A stretch of DNA of 64,000 bases from Anaerolineaceae bacterium UBA5404 (GCA_002409625.1 DHNY01000004.1:1-64000), one strand, 5' to 3'. Numbered from the stretch's first letter, positions 1 to 8,311 are shown. Notes: a model not told the origin generated them from the sequence alone. Made by a program: numbers and translations.

Positions 1-31
1 CTTTACCGTTCATTTCGATAGTCCATGTCAT
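1..31 (-). CDS. 5' end of a leftward gene, possibly an IS transposase (partial)
   Basis: Only about ten codons lie in the window (Met-Thr-Trp-Thr-Ile-Glu-Met-Asn-Gly-Lys), read leftward from an ATG at 31-29. An AGGAG Shine-Dalgarno sits just upstream on the minus strand. The region behind the start holds two copies of a 21-bp repeat with TGTCCTA on the coding strand, an arrangement seen at the ends of some insertion sequences (IS1202/ISNCY-like elements come to mind). The transposase reading is a guess from this layout and not from the protein, which is too short to place. Confidence 0.35.
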   Translation of the reverse strand, partial: MTWTIEMNGK

Positions 32-46
32 AGCTCCTAATCTTAA

Positions 47-91
47 TTAGGACATTTCTATTTTGCTACTTTAGGACATTATCATTTTGCT
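47..91. repeat. Two near-identical 21-bp direct repeats
   Basis: Copies at 47-67 and 71-91 share TTAGGACATT, then three differing bases, then ATTTTGCT (18 of 21 identical), spaced 24 bp apart. They lie between the leftward partial gene and the oxidoreductase operon. Such repeats can be transposase-binding sites at an IS end, or operators for either flanking gene. Which of these applies cannot be decided from this window. Confidence 0.55.
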
Positions 92-132
92 GTAACATTT
101 TACTTTTTTTGAGCCCAAAAAGCCCAAAAGAC

Positions 133-141
133 TGTTATACT
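133..141 (+). promoter_or_regulatory. Extended -10 promoter element upstream of the oxidoreductase operon
   Basis: TGT followed by TATACT (136-141) forms an extended -10. A TTGAGC at 109-114 is too far away (21 bp) to be a good -35, so the call rests on the -10 alone. Transcription would start about 50 bp before the ferredoxin-subunit ATG, which has a strong AGGAGG Shine-Dalgarno. Confidence 0.4.
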
Positions 142-198
142 AATCTATGCAAACTTGAAAGCACTTGAAATACTAATTAGCAATTTAGGAGGTAACGC

Positions 199-456
199 AT
201 GCCCCCAAAGGGATGGGTTGAAATCAATGAACTGTATTGTAAGGCTTGTGAAACGTGCATCACTGATTGTCCGCAACAGGTTTTGGCACTGGACATGAGC
301 CGCTTGAGCATCAAGGGCTATCACCCTGCTTATATGGCTCAACCGGAGAAATGTATTGCCTGTGGCATTTGTTCTACTGTTTGCCCGGATGCGGCAATCA
401 CTGTGTATCGTGGCACTCCGCCTGGTTACGAAGAGAAAGAGAAAGGAACAGACTAA
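199..456 (+). CDS. 2-oxoacid:ferredoxin oxidoreductase, delta (2x[4Fe-4S] ferredoxin) subunit
   Basis: This small 85-residue subunit carries electrons within a 2-oxoacid:ferredoxin oxidoreductase. Two classical [4Fe-4S] motifs are visible: Cys14-x2-Cys17-x2-Cys20-x3-Cys24-Pro and Cys52-x2-Cys55-x2-Cys58-x3-Cys62-Pro. An AGGAGG lies 8 bases before the ATG. The gene ends 2 bases before the alpha-subunit start and heads an operon in the order delta, alpha, beta, gamma. Separate small subunits are typical of the four-subunit VOR/KOR/IOR-type enzymes of anaerobes, as opposed to fused pyruvate:ferredoxin oxidoreductase. The substrate cannot be fixed from this subunit. Confidence 0.9.
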   Translation: MPPKGWVEINELYCKACETCITDCPQQVLALDMSRLSIKGYHPAYMAQPEKCIACGICSTVCPDAAITVYRGTPPGYEEKEKGTD

Positions 457-458
457 TC

Positions 459-1583
459 ATGGCTAAAGAAATGATCAAAGGGAATGTAGCCGTTGCTGAA
501 GCCGCTGTTCGAGCAGGACTGGTCTCCTACTTTGGCTATCCCATTACACCCCAGACAGAACTGCTTGAGTACCTTTCTGCCCGCATGCCAGAATTAGGCC
601 GCGCTTTTGTGCAGGCTGAAAGTGAGCTTGGCGCAATCAACATGGTTTATGGCGCCGCATGTACCGGTTTGCGCACGATGAGCTCTAGCTCGAGCCCTGG
701 TGTAAGCTTGATGACCGAAGGTATCTCTTACATCTATGGTACAGAAGTGCCCGCAGTCTTGGTAGACGTTATGCGTGGTGGTCCGGGTTTGGGTAATATT
801 GCACCCAGCCAGGCAGATTACACCCAAATTGTGCATGGTGGCGGTCATGGTGAGTATCATCTCATCGTATTGGCGCCCTCATCGGTTCAAGAAGCCATCG
901 ACCTGACCGGCGAAGCTTTTGACCTCGCAGAAAAATACCGCACTTTGGCAGTTATTTTGATGGATGGTTTCCTGGGTCAAATGATGGAACCTTGTGAGTT
1001 GCCACCTTTCAAAGAAGTCAACATGGAATCACCCGATTATGCCGTTGCGCCCAAACCGGGACGCGAACGCCGCTTCTTAACCTCCATCAATATCGATCCA
1101 CCCGCTCAGGAAAAACTCAACATTCACCAAATGACCAAGTGGGAAGAAATTACCAAAAATGAAGTCCGCTACAAAGGCTATTACCTCGAAGATGCCGAAT
1201 ACGTGGTGGTTGGTTTTGGTACTTGTGGTCGCATTGCCCTGACTGCCGTGCGCGAAGCACGCGAACAAGGCATTAAAGTTGGTCTTTTGCGACCTGTGAG
1301 CCTCTCTCCTTACCCCACCGAAGTCTTGAATGAGCTGGCTGACCGCGCTAAAGGTTTCCTGGTTGTTGAAATGAACAATGGCCAGATGTTGGATGATGTC
1401 GTTTCTATTGTTGCGCGACGCGCGCCTGTGCATTTTTACGGACGCATGGGTGGTATGGTGCCTTATCCTGATGAGATTGGCCGCGCGATTAATGACATGA
1501 TTGAAGCCAAAGCTGCAAATGATTATGTTGGACGAGATGACTGGTTGGCGCAAATGCGCGAAATGATTGGACAAGGAGCATAA
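459..1583 (+). CDS. vorB: 2-oxoacid:ferredoxin oxidoreductase, alpha subunit (VorB-like)
   Basis: The 374-residue alpha subunit belongs to the pyrimidine-binding family of 2-oxoacid:ferredoxin oxidoreductases, which convert 2-oxoacids plus CoA to acyl-CoA, CO2 and reduced ferredoxin. The N-terminal GNxAVAEAAVRAG and GYPITPQTE motifs, a Ser-rich substrate loop (TMSSSSSPG) and a transketolase C-terminal-like domain after residue 240 support the call. The open frame extends upstream to 267, but the ATG at 459 sits 2 bases after the ferredoxin gene and starts exactly where the family begins. Similarity in style is closest to the branched-chain (3-methyl-2-oxobutanoate) enzyme. A 2-oxoglutarate enzyme is an alternative. 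Confidence 0.88.
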   Translation: MAKEMIKGNVAVAEAAVRAGLVSYFGYPITPQTELLEYLSARMPELGRAFVQAESELGAINMVYGAACTGLRTMSSSSSPGVSLMTEGISYIYGTEVPAVLVDVMRGGPGLGNIAPSQADYTQIVHGGGHGEYHLIVLAPSSVQEAIDLTGEAFDLAEKYRTLAVILMDGFLGQMMEPCELPPFKEVNMESPDYAVAPKPGRERRFLTSINIDPPAQEKLNIHQMTKWEEITKNEVRYKGYYLEDAEYVVVGFGTCGRIALTAVREAREQGIKVGLLRPVSLSPYPTEVLNELADRAKGFLVVEMNNGQMLDDVVSIVARRAPVHFYGRMGGMVPYPDEIGRAINDMIEAKAANDYVGRDDWLAQMREMIGQGA

Positions 1584-1585
1584 AG

Positions 1586-2368
1586 ATGACTGATACAGAC
1601 GTCAAATTGGTATACGATCGCCCTGTTGGTCTTGCCCCCCGCACCACACACTATTGCCCGGGTTGTACGCATGGCGTTGCACATCGCTTGATTGCTGAAG
1701 TGCTTGAAGAAATGGGAGAATTACGCAACACCATCGGTGTGGCACCGGTTGGTTGCGCTGTTTTTGCTTATAACTACTTCGACTTTGATTTTGTTGAAGC
1801 AGCACATGGTCGCGCACCTGCCATGGCAACTGGCATCAAACGCACGCTGCCCGACCGCTTGGTCTTCACCTATCAAGGTGATGGTGACCTCGCTTCAATG
1901 GGTATGGGCGAAACCGTGGCTGCTGCCGCACGTGGTGAGCAAATTACCATCTTCTTCCTGAACAACACCAACTACGGCATGACCGGTGGTCAAATGGCAC
2001 CCACAACCCTGCCCGGACAGAGAACAAGCTCATCACCGCTTGGCAGAGACGTGGAAACCCAGGGTTATCCCATTCGCACTGCTGAAATGCTGTCCACATT
2101 GGATGGTGCCAGCTATGTGGTGCGCCGAAGTTTGGGCGACGCACGCGGAATCCGCAATGCTAAAAAAGCCATCCGCACTGCTTTTGAAATTCAAAAAGCC
2201 GGATTGGGTTTTTCGATGGTTGAAATGCTTTCCATTTGTCCCACCAACTGGGGTTTGAGCACACCCAAATCGCGCGAGTGGTTAAAGGAACATATGTTGC
2301 CTTACTATCCAGTGGGAGATTTTAAGGTTTCAGAAGAAGCCGAACGAATTATGAAGGAGGTAAAGTAA
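1586..2368 (+). CDS. 2-oxoacid:ferredoxin oxidoreductase, beta (thiamine pyrophosphate) subunit
   Basis: The 260-residue subunit binds thiamine pyrophosphate. GDGD at 98-101 followed by NNTNYGMTGGQ at 126-136 is the TPP/Mg2+ motif, and CPGC at 24-27 is the usual N-terminal signature of KOR/VOR beta subunits. It starts 2 bases after the alpha stop and is followed by gamma 1 base after its own stop, so the four genes are almost certainly co-transcribed and translationally coupled. Together with alpha it forms the active site for oxidative decarboxylation of a 2-oxoacid. Confidence 0.9.
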   Translation: MTDTDVKLVYDRPVGLAPRTTHYCPGCTHGVAHRLIAEVLEEMGELRNTIGVAPVGCAVFAYNYFDFDFVEAAHGRAPAMATGIKRTLPDRLVFTYQGDGDLASMGMGETVAAAARGEQITIFFLNNTNYGMTGGQMAPTTLPGQRTSSSPLGRDVETQGYPIRTAEMLSTLDGASYVVRRSLGDARGIRNAKKAIRTAFEIQKAGLGFSMVEMLSICPTNWGLSTPKSREWLKEHMLPYYPVGDFKVSEEAERIMKEVK

Positions 2369-2369
2369 G

Positions 2370-2906
2370 ATGCAATATGAAATCCTAATTGCTGGGTTTG
2401 GTGGTCAAGGTACTTTGTACGCTGGCCAGGTATTGGCATACGGTGGTATGGATGAGGGCAAACATGTTACATGGTTGCCGTCCTACGGTCCCGAGATGCG
2501 TGGTGGTACTGCCAACTGTACTGTGGTCATCTCTGAGGATGAAATTGGTTCACCCACTTCTTTACATCCCACAGCTGTAATCGCCATGAATTTGCCTTCG
2601 CTGGATAAATACGAGCCTATGGTGAAAAGTGGTGGCTGGCTGATTGTTAATGAAGACCTGGTCAATCGTGTGCCAGATCGTAAAGACATCAACATTGTGA
2701 TGGTGCCTGCGAATACCATCGCGCGCGAAATTGGCAATGAACGGGCAGCCAACATGGTCTTGCTGGGTGCCTTGGAAGCCAATTTGCAGATCTTGCCAGA
2801 AGGCGCCATTGAGCGTTCGCTTGAAGCCAATACCGGTGAAAAACTAAAGAAGTTTGTGCACTTAAATGTGGAAGCTTTGCGCCGTGGCGCAGAGTATAAA
2901 CTTTAG
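2370..2906 (+). CDS. 2-oxoacid:ferredoxin oxidoreductase, gamma subunit
   Basis: The 178-residue gamma-type subunit starts with the glycine-rich GFGGQGT motif (residues 9-15) and carries the ExRGGTxxC segment typical of the pyruvate/ketoisovalerate oxidoreductase gamma family, which contributes to CoA binding. A strong AAGGAGG lies inside the end of the beta gene. It is the last gene of the operon, and a rho-independent terminator follows 15 bases after the stop. Confidence 0.9.
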   Translation: MQYEILIAGFGGQGTLYAGQVLAYGGMDEGKHVTWLPSYGPEMRGGTANCTVVISEDEIGSPTSLHPTAVIAMNLPSLDKYEPMVKSGGWLIVNEDLVNRVPDRKDINIVMVPANTIAREIGNERAANMVLLGALEANLQILPEGAIERSLEANTGEKLKKFVHLNVEALRRGAEYKL

Positions 2907-2920
2907 CGGAAGTTTTGTTC

Positions 2921-2956
2921 AAAAAAACGCCGTGGACGACCTCCACGGCGTTTTTT
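2921..2956 (+). terminator. Rho-independent terminator of the oxidoreductase operon
   Basis: A perfect 11-bp stem (2926-2936 with 2942-2952) and a 5-base loop are flanked by an A-run and a T-run. The A/T flanks would let it work in both directions, but only the rightward operon needs it. Confidence 0.9.
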
Positions 2957-3033
2957 ACTCGATGAAAACCAAAAATAATCCTTTTGGGTTAATGAAAAAA
3001 GGGTCATTTTTGATAAATAAGCCCAATGTATTA

Positions 3034-3063
3034 TTGATTTGCAAGCGGTCTGGCGACTATACT
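3034..3063 (+). promoter_or_regulatory. Promoter of the modular secreted protein
   Basis: TTGATT (3034-3039), an 18-bp spacer and TATACT (3058-3063) precede an AAAGGAG Shine-Dalgarno and the ATG at 3095. With a terminator just upstream, this gene is probably a single transcription unit. Confidence 0.6.
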
Positions 3064-3094
3064 AGGGGCATAAACTACAAAAGGAGTAATACAC

Positions 3095-4447
3095 ATGAAA
3101 AAGTTCTTCTCAATCTTCTTAGCACTCGCACTCGTTCTGGCAATTTTGCCCGTTGCAGGTGCAAAAGCCCAAGCACCCGTTGCTTATGAATCCTCAATCG
3201 TGGTTCAAAACCTTGCTGATGAGGCGGGTACTCTCAGTCTCAGTTTCTACAATCTTGCTGGAAATCTCGTAGATACCGCTGAAAAAGCAATTCCAGCAAA
3301 TGATTCCGTAAACTTCTATCGTGGCACTATGCCCATTGATCCTGGTTTCAATGGTAGCGTCGTTGTGGCCTCCAATGTTCCCACCGCAGGTCTTTCCAAC
3401 TTGGTTGGACTCAAGACTGGTGGAAAAGCTATGACCTACGGTGCTTTTAGCGCTTTCACAGCAGGCTCAAAATCTGTTTATTTGCCTGTGTTGATGAAAG
3501 GTAACTATACCTATGACACCTTCTTCTATGTCCAGAACCTGGGCTCGGAAAAAGCTAATGTCACCATCACCTACAGCGATGGCGAAACAAAGACTTTGGA
3601 AGGTATCGAACCTGGTGCTGCCAAAGCCGTGAAACAAGCAGAAGAAGCCCACACAGCTACGGTCTTCTCAGCAATTTTGACCTCTGAACAAAATATTGCT
3701 GTGACTGTTGCTCAAACTGGTCCAACCCTCTTGGCTTACAATGGTTTTGGTGCTGGTACTGTGAAACCCATCATGCCCCTCTTCCAAGCCAATAACAGTG
3801 GTTATATCACTGGTATCCAAATCCAAAATACTGGTACTGAAGATACAGAAGTTACTGTTGCCTACACTCCTGGCGCCGCTGGAACTGCTTGTGAAGAAAA
3901 ACAAACCATCAAAGCTGGTGAGTCTGAAACCTTTGGTCTCAAAGCTTTCGGTGCAGGTGCTCCGGGTTCCGATTGTACCAAGGAATTGTTTGTTGGTTCC
4001 GCCGCTGTTTCTGAAAACAGTGAAGGACAACCTTTGGTTGCCGTTGTCAACCAACTCAATAGCAAAGCCGTCAAGGGTGGTTCATACAACGCCTTTGATG
4101 CTGCCCAGGGCAAGGGCAAGGTTATCTTCCCCTTGATCATGGACCGCAACTATGGTTACTTCACTGGTTGGAGTATCGTCAATGTTGGCGATGCAGCTAT
4201 CCCTGCGGAAGGCGTTGTCTGTGTTGTCAAAGGTGGTACCGTTGAAGAAACATTCAAGAGCCCTGAAATTCCTGTTGGTGGCGCTTGGACATTGACCCAC
4301 AGCAAACAAATCGCTGAAGGTTTCGTTGGTAGCGCTGTTTGTTCAACCACTGGTAAAGTTATTGGTGTGCTCAACCAACTTGGTTCAGGCGACACATACA
4401 CCGGTGTTGACGCATTGCTCGTATCCGAAGGTTTCCTCGTTGACTAG
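3095..4447 (+). CDS. Secreted modular protein with four ~100-residue repeats, function unknown
   Basis: A 450-residue exported protein. Residues 1-26 form a clear Sec signal peptide (Lys-Lys, hydrophobic core, AKAQA cleavage region). The rest reads as four diverged modules of about 100 residues that begin near residues 30, 128, 226 and 346. They share a (Leu/Phe)-Pro-Leu start, an aromatic strand, a V/IQN-x-G motif, a Tyr strand followed by an Ile-xx-Gly turn, and an end resembling VVNQLxS. This looks like a chain of small beta-sandwich domains. It has its own promoter and terminator, which suggests solid expression. There is no lipobox, sortase signal or transmembrane anchor. It may be a cell-surface or S-layer-associated protein, but no function can be assigned. 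Confidence 0.75.
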   Translation: MKKFFSIFLALALVLAILPVAGAKAQAPVAYESSIVVQNLADEAGTLSLSFYNLAGNLVDTAEKAIPANDSVNFYRGTMPIDPGFNGSVVVASNVPTAGLSNLVGLKTGGKAMTYGAFSAFTAGSKSVYLPVLMKGNYTYDTFFYVQNLGSEKANVTITYSDGETKTLEGIEPGAAKAVKQAEEAHTATVFSAILTSEQNIAVTVAQTGPTLLAYNGFGAGTVKPIMPLFQANNSGYITGIQIQNTGTEDTEVTVAYTPGAAGTACEEKQTIKAGESETFGLKAFGAGAPGSDCTKELFVGSAAVSENSEGQPLVAVVNQLNSKAVKGGSYNAFDAAQGKGKVIFPLIMDRNYGYFTGWSIVNVGDAAIPAEGVVCVVKGGTVEETFKSPEIPVGGAWTLTHSKQIAEGFVGSAVCSTTGKVIGVLNQLGSGDTYTGVDALLVSEGFLVD

Positions 4448-4464
4448 GGTACAAAATTTATAAT

Positions 4465-4498
4465 AAAAAAACAGCCTCGATCCGAGGCTGTTTTTTTT
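4465..4498 (+). terminator. Rho-independent terminator after the modular secreted protein
   Basis: A 9-bp stem (4471-4479 with 4483-4491), a 3-base loop, an A-run before and eight T after. It isolates this gene from the lipoprotein downstream. Confidence 0.9.
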
Positions 4499-4509
4499 AT
4501 GTCTTTTTC

Positions 4510-4538
4510 TTCCGAATAAAAGGTCAATCGATTATAAT
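4510..4538 (+). promoter_or_regulatory. Promoter of the lipoprotein gene, probably giving a leaderless message
   Basis: TTCCGA (4510-4515), a 17-bp spacer and a perfect TATAAT (4533-4538). The ATG of the next gene is at 4546, only 7 bases after the -10, so transcription would start at or next to the start codon. No Shine-Dalgarno can fit. Confidence 0.5.
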
Positions 4539-4545
4539 AAGGCCT

Positions 4546-5043
4546 ATGAAAAGAAAAACCTTAATATTCATATTAATTACCGTTTTGAGTTTTAGCGTTC
4601 TTTCAGCTTGTAATAAAGAATCTGACAATGGTGTAAAAAATCCAACGAACGTGCTTGATCCAAACACTGAGCTGGTTTCAAGCCTGACCATCCCTTCCCC
4701 AACATCCGAACTAGCTGTTGTTCATGGCCGACTTGTTGATGAAGAAACCGGAAAAGCACCTCAGAACGCAGTTTATCTGGCAGAAAATATTACTGATGAC
4801 AAACCGGATTTGCCCGTTTACTTGTCTTTTTCTCATGTGAGCAGCCCTAGAGCAGAAATGGACGAAAATGGCTTTTTCTATTTCAAAGATGTTCCCGAAG
4901 GCCAATATGCCATTTTGTTGTTTGTACCGGGTGGCGCTCCTATTTTTATTGACAACGGCAAAACGGATGACACTATGGATTACCTCTGGGTGAATGCCGT
5001 GGCGAACGAAACCCTGGATATGGGAACGATTTACGTGCCCTAA
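4546..5043 (+). CDS. Lipoprotein with carboxypeptidase-regulatory-like domain
   Basis: A 165-residue lipoprotein: a lysine-rich start, a hydrophobic stretch, and a Leu-Ser-Ala-Cys22 lipobox for signal peptidase II. After a short Ser/Pro/Thr linker, residues 57-125 read as a beta-sandwich of the carboxypeptidase-regulatory type (VHGRLVDEETGKAP, later DENGFFYFKDVPEGQYAIL). Such domains usually act as structural or binding modules on exported proteins. It is followed 20 bases later by a glycosyltransferase, and the two may share a transcript. The substrate or partner is unknown. Confidence 0.75.
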   Translation: MKRKTLIFILITVLSFSVLSACNKESDNGVKNPTNVLDPNTELVSSLTIPSPTSELAVVHGRLVDEETGKAPQNAVYLAENITDDKPDLPVYLSFSHVSSPRAEMDENGFFYFKDVPEGQYAILLFVPGGAPIFIDNGKTDDTMDYLWVNAVANETLDMGTIYVP

Positions 5044-5063
5044 AGCTTTGTAAAAGAGTTTCA

Positions 5064-5960
5064 TTGGATTTGAAGGCATCAAGGCTTGTTGGAGTTAGCG
5101 TTAATTGGAACCGCGCGGAAGATACTATCGCTTGTGTCCAATCTCTAAAAGCTCAAAGCTTGCCCCTGAATAAAATAGTTGTTGTTGAGAATGGCTCTGA
5201 TGAAGAGCCTTCTTTTATTTCCCGTAATCCCTTTGATGATATCGAAGTGCTTGAAACCGGCAAGAACCTGGGCTTTGGGGCAGGCGCCAACGCGGGAATG
5301 AAACGCGCTTTAGCAATGGGTGCTGATTATGTCTTGCTGATCAATAACGACACAATCGCGGATGTAAAAATGCTGGAAACGTTGCTTGAGGAAAGCCAAA
5401 AAGAGGGTTTTGCAATAAGCGCACCCCTTATTTATTATCATGACAATCCAAATGAGGTCTGGTCTGCTGGTGGGCATATCTGCCAGGTGTTTGGTTTGCC
5501 CCTCAACGCGCACCATCGTAAAAATCCGCCATCTGTAAATACCCAACGCAGTTTTTTGACCGGTTGTTGTTTGCTGTTTAGCAAATTTGCCATTGAGAAG
5601 CTCGGTTTCTTTGTTGAAGATTATTTTATGTACTATGAAGACCTGGATTATATGGCGCGTGCCAGGCAAGCTGGCATCAAAATAGGACTTGTGCCCAGTG
5701 CAAAACTGTGGCACAAAGAAGCCCAAAGCAGTGGCGGCTATCTAAACCCCAAGGAACGCTATTGGTCTGCCCGCTCGTTGATGAAATATAGCAAACGTGC
5801 TACAAAATGGTGGAACGCCATCCCTCTTTGGGCGCATCGCGCGATTAGTGCGTTCTTGTGGACCATGGGCTTGGTATTAAAAGGGAAGCCCGAAGCCCTT
5901 AAAGCTTACTGGCAAGGAATCCGCCATGGCTTAAAAGCTAGGCAAAATCGGGACCAATAG
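5064..5960 (+). CDS. Family 2 glycosyltransferase, rhamnosyltransferase-like
   Basis: A 298-residue GT-A enzyme that should transfer a nucleotide-activated sugar to a cell-surface glycan. It shows the NLGFGAGANAG motif (68-78), the metal-binding NNDT (94-97) and the downstream FMYYEDLDYMARARQAG acceptor-side motif of the WbbL/rhamnosyltransferase group. The best start is a TTG at 5064, since there is no ATG near the family N-terminus. No transmembrane segment is evident. It is convergent with the membrane protein on the other strand. Confidence 0.85.
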   Translation: MDLKASRLVGVSVNWNRAEDTIACVQSLKAQSLPLNKIVVVENGSDEEPSFISRNPFDDIEVLETGKNLGFGAGANAGMKRALAMGADYVLLINNDTIADVKMLETLLEESQKEGFAISAPLIYYHDNPNEVWSAGGHICQVFGLPLNAHHRKNPPSVNTQRSFLTGCCLLFSKFAIEKLGFFVEDYFMYYEDLDYMARARQAGIKIGLVPSAKLWHKEAQSSGGYLNPKERYWSARSLMKYSKRATKWWNAIPLWAHRAISAFLWTMGLVLKGKPEALKAYWQGIRHGLKARQNRDQ

Positions 5961-5987
5961 CATTGTTTCTGAGCGTTTTTTAAACTC

Positions 5988-7841
5988 CTAATCAAGTTTC
6001 CAAATGCTGACGCTGTTGTTTTGATAAAGTTGGGTTAAACCAGGACAGCCTAATAAAGTGTCTGTTTGAATGCCAGCCGGCTCTTTTTGGTTATTAGGCC
6101 TAACGCCGTCTCTCACGTAAATATGGTCTAGTTTTACCTCTGCCAGGAGACTATAAAAGCTTTCGTCACATTCCGTTATCTTGGAAGCTTTTTCGCCCCA
6201 GGACATCCAAGTTTTAGCGTCTTCTGCTTCCATTCCATAAGGGAAGAAAGTTGTTGGCGCCACGCTAAAACGTCCGGTGTAGGGTAAAAGCCAGCCACCA
6301 CCGTCAACACTGCGATAGATCCCATAGCCCCAATAAGTGGTGTTCACGTAAAAGCGGGCATCCTCAGGCAAATGCGCATTGATCCAATCCATTGCCTCAA
6401 CATCGTCTTTATTGGCAATGATTGTGATGCTATTAATAGCCTTTTTGTTTTGGTTGGATCCCCAAAGGAGCATCGCCATCGCCACAACAACGAGAAAAAT
6501 GTTGCCATATTGCTTCTTGGGTTTCCATTTTTGAAGTTGTTCACCGAGCCAGAACAAGAGCAAGCTGCTAAGAATTGTGATGGGGATAAAAGTAATCAAG
6601 GCAAAATAATCCCCCCGAAAACCCATAAACTCAATGCCGGTTGGCACAGTAAAAAACATAACCAACAAAGACCAAACCGCAAATTTGCGGTAATCTGATT
6701 TGATGAAGGCAAAGATGAGGGCAATTAAAGCCAAGGCGATGAGCGCATAAGCTGCCACCGGACCTAAAATGTACTTTACATACTCCCAATCCTCAGGTTT
6801 TGGCCAAAAATGACTGCGCTCTGCACTGACGCCAATATTGTAGCGACCTGAAGAAAGTTTAATGACATGCAAGTACCATGGCAAGCTCAGCAGAAAACCG
6901 CCAAGAGAGGGTATGATCAAGGCAAGCAAACCTTTGGCTTCCCATTTTTTTGATTTTAGACTTTGGATAATCCAATCGATGCCAAGAATGATCAGATAGA
7001 AAGCCAGCAAAAAAGCAATTAAATAGTGGCTTAACAAGGATCCCGCAGTGAGTAAGCCTAAAGTGATCGTGTTACCCAAGGAGCGGTCGCCTGTATGGAT
7101 TTTTTGTGCGAACGCCATAGCTAAAGCCAGTAGGAAAGTGCCGGTAAGCAGGGTGTAGCGACCCCAGGTTAGGTAATAGCCAGGCATCTTTGTTACAAAA
7201 GTGACAAAGATCGCAGCCATTAGGGCAGGTCGCCAGTCTTTCGTGAGGCTCTTTGTGAGTGCGTAAATGCCCAAACCAATAAAGGCGTTTAAGACTTGCC
7301 CAAGCATGAGCGTAGCTTGTGCCGCGTTCTGTCCGCTGATGCTGGCGAAGAAAGCGGTTACGCTGTGGAAAGAAAAGTGATAGTAAAATGGACCAGGCAA
7401 ATAAGGTTCAAGACTGGCAGGCAATCCACCCGCCTCGATGAATTTGCGCACAATCAGTACATGATGTTGCGAATCTACCCAGTTGGGCAGGACTAAGGCT
7501 TTGGCTTGCCAGAAACGCCAAAAAACAAAACTACCTAAAATCAGGAACAGAACTAGCCAATGCCACCAAACGAAAGTTGGCTTGTTTTTAATGATGCCAA
7601 ATAAAGCAACGCCTAAACATAAAGCCAACAAGATGCCCATAATCCAGCCGGTGACCTGTAAGCCAATCAAATGGAAGAGCAAGGCGCCAACGGCAATCAG
7701 GCTAAAGCTGATACCCAAAACTTGCGCCAGGATTTGCGCGGGGTCATCTTCTTTGTTTTGGAACCATGCCCAAAAGGCGAGCCCAGGCAATAAAAGGGCA
7801 AGAAATGCCAAAACGGTGCGCAGGATTTGGATTAATTGCAT
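5988..7841 (-). CDS. Polytopic membrane protein of GT-C glycosyltransferase type
   Basis: A 617-residue protein with roughly a dozen hydrophobic helices, an early extracytoplasmic loop (PNWVDSQHHVLIVRKF, then PGPFYYHFSFH) and a soluble C-terminal part (EAMDWINAHLPEDARFYVNTTYWG). This layout fits GT-C enzymes, which move sugars from lipid-linked donors outside the membrane. The acidic residue expected in the first loop is present as Asp in WVDSQHH. The start overlaps the end of folK by 10 bases, so it is translated from the same message as folK and hom. The donor, the acceptor and even catalytic activity are inference. Confidence 0.6.
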   Translation of the reverse strand: MQLIQILRTVLAFLALLLPGLAFWAWFQNKEDDPAQILAQVLGISFSLIAVGALLFHLIGLQVTGWIMGILLALCLGVALFGIIKNKPTFVWWHWLVLFLILGSFVFWRFWQAKALVLPNWVDSQHHVLIVRKFIEAGGLPASLEPYLPGPFYYHFSFHSVTAFFASISGQNAAQATLMLGQVLNAFIGLGIYALTKSLTKDWRPALMAAIFVTFVTKMPGYYLTWGRYTLLTGTFLLALAMAFAQKIHTGDRSLGNTITLGLLTAGSLLSHYLIAFLLAFYLIILGIDWIIQSLKSKKWEAKGLLALIIPSLGGFLLSLPWYLHVIKLSSGRYNIGVSAERSHFWPKPEDWEYVKYILGPVAAYALIALALIALIFAFIKSDYRKFAVWSLLVMFFTVPTGIEFMGFRGDYFALITFIPITILSSLLLFWLGEQLQKWKPKKQYGNIFLVVVAMAMLLWGSNQNKKAINSITIIANKDDVEAMDWINAHLPEDARFYVNTTYWGYGIYRSVDGGGWLLPYTGRFSVAPTTFFPYGMEAEDAKTWMSWGEKASKITECDESFYSLLAEVKLDHIYVRDGVRPNNQKEPAGIQTDTLLGCPGLTQLYQNNSVSIWKLD

Positions 7842-8311
7842 TTTTCAATCCCTTCAATTTGGGGTAAAGCATCGCGCAGTTCCAAGACGGTTTTTCCCAG
7901 GATAGGATGCACAAAGTCTGGGGCTAATTCAGCCAAAGGGACGAGCACAAAAGCCCGATTGTGCAGGTTTTTGTGAGGGATGGTGAGCATTGGAAGGACC
8001 ACGATGCGTTTGCCGTAAAACAAAATATCAAGGTCAATTAAACGTGGTCCCCATCGGAAGCTTTCAACCCGTCCTATACTTGCTTCAACCTTTTTTAGCT
8101 TGCAAAGGAGTTTGTAGGGCGAAAGGTCGGTTTCGATATCAATCACCTGGTTCAAAAAAGCTGCCTGGTCTTCAAAACCCCAGGCGGCTGTTTCATAAAC
8201 AGATGAAATGGCCTTGATTTTCGCAAAGGCTTCCAAGGCGGTTCGCGCTTCGTGCAGGTTAGCCATGCGATCACCGATGTTTGTGCCAAGTCCCAGGAAA
8301 ACTTGCTTCAT
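7832..8311 (-). CDS. folK: 2-amino-4-hydroxy-6-hydroxymethyldihydropteridine pyrophosphokinase
   Basis: A 159-residue enzyme of folate synthesis that transfers pyrophosphate from ATP to the pterin. It shows the family motifs GLGTNIGDR (7-15), RWGPRLIDLDIL (86-97, with the Mg2+-binding Asp pair) and IPHKNLHNRAFVLVPLAEL (111-129). Length is normal for a stand-alone FolK. Its ATG overlaps the homoserine dehydrogenase stop by 4 bases (ATGA), and its end overlaps the membrane protein, so three unrelated functions share an operon. Other folate genes are not in the window. Confidence 0.95.
   Translation of the reverse strand: MKQVFLGLGTNIGDRMANLHEARTALEAFAKIKAISSVYETAAWGFEDQAAFLNQVIDIETDLSPYKLLCKLKKVEASIGRVESFRWGPRLIDLDILFYGKRIVVLPMLTIPHKNLHNRAFVLVPLAELAPDFVHPILGKTVLELRDALPQIEGIEKCN

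Noticed and set aside
267..458. Upstream extension of the oxidoreductase alpha subunit
   Set aside because: It overlaps the ferredoxin subunit in another frame and does not look like the family. The ATG at 459 fits the family start and the operon spacing.
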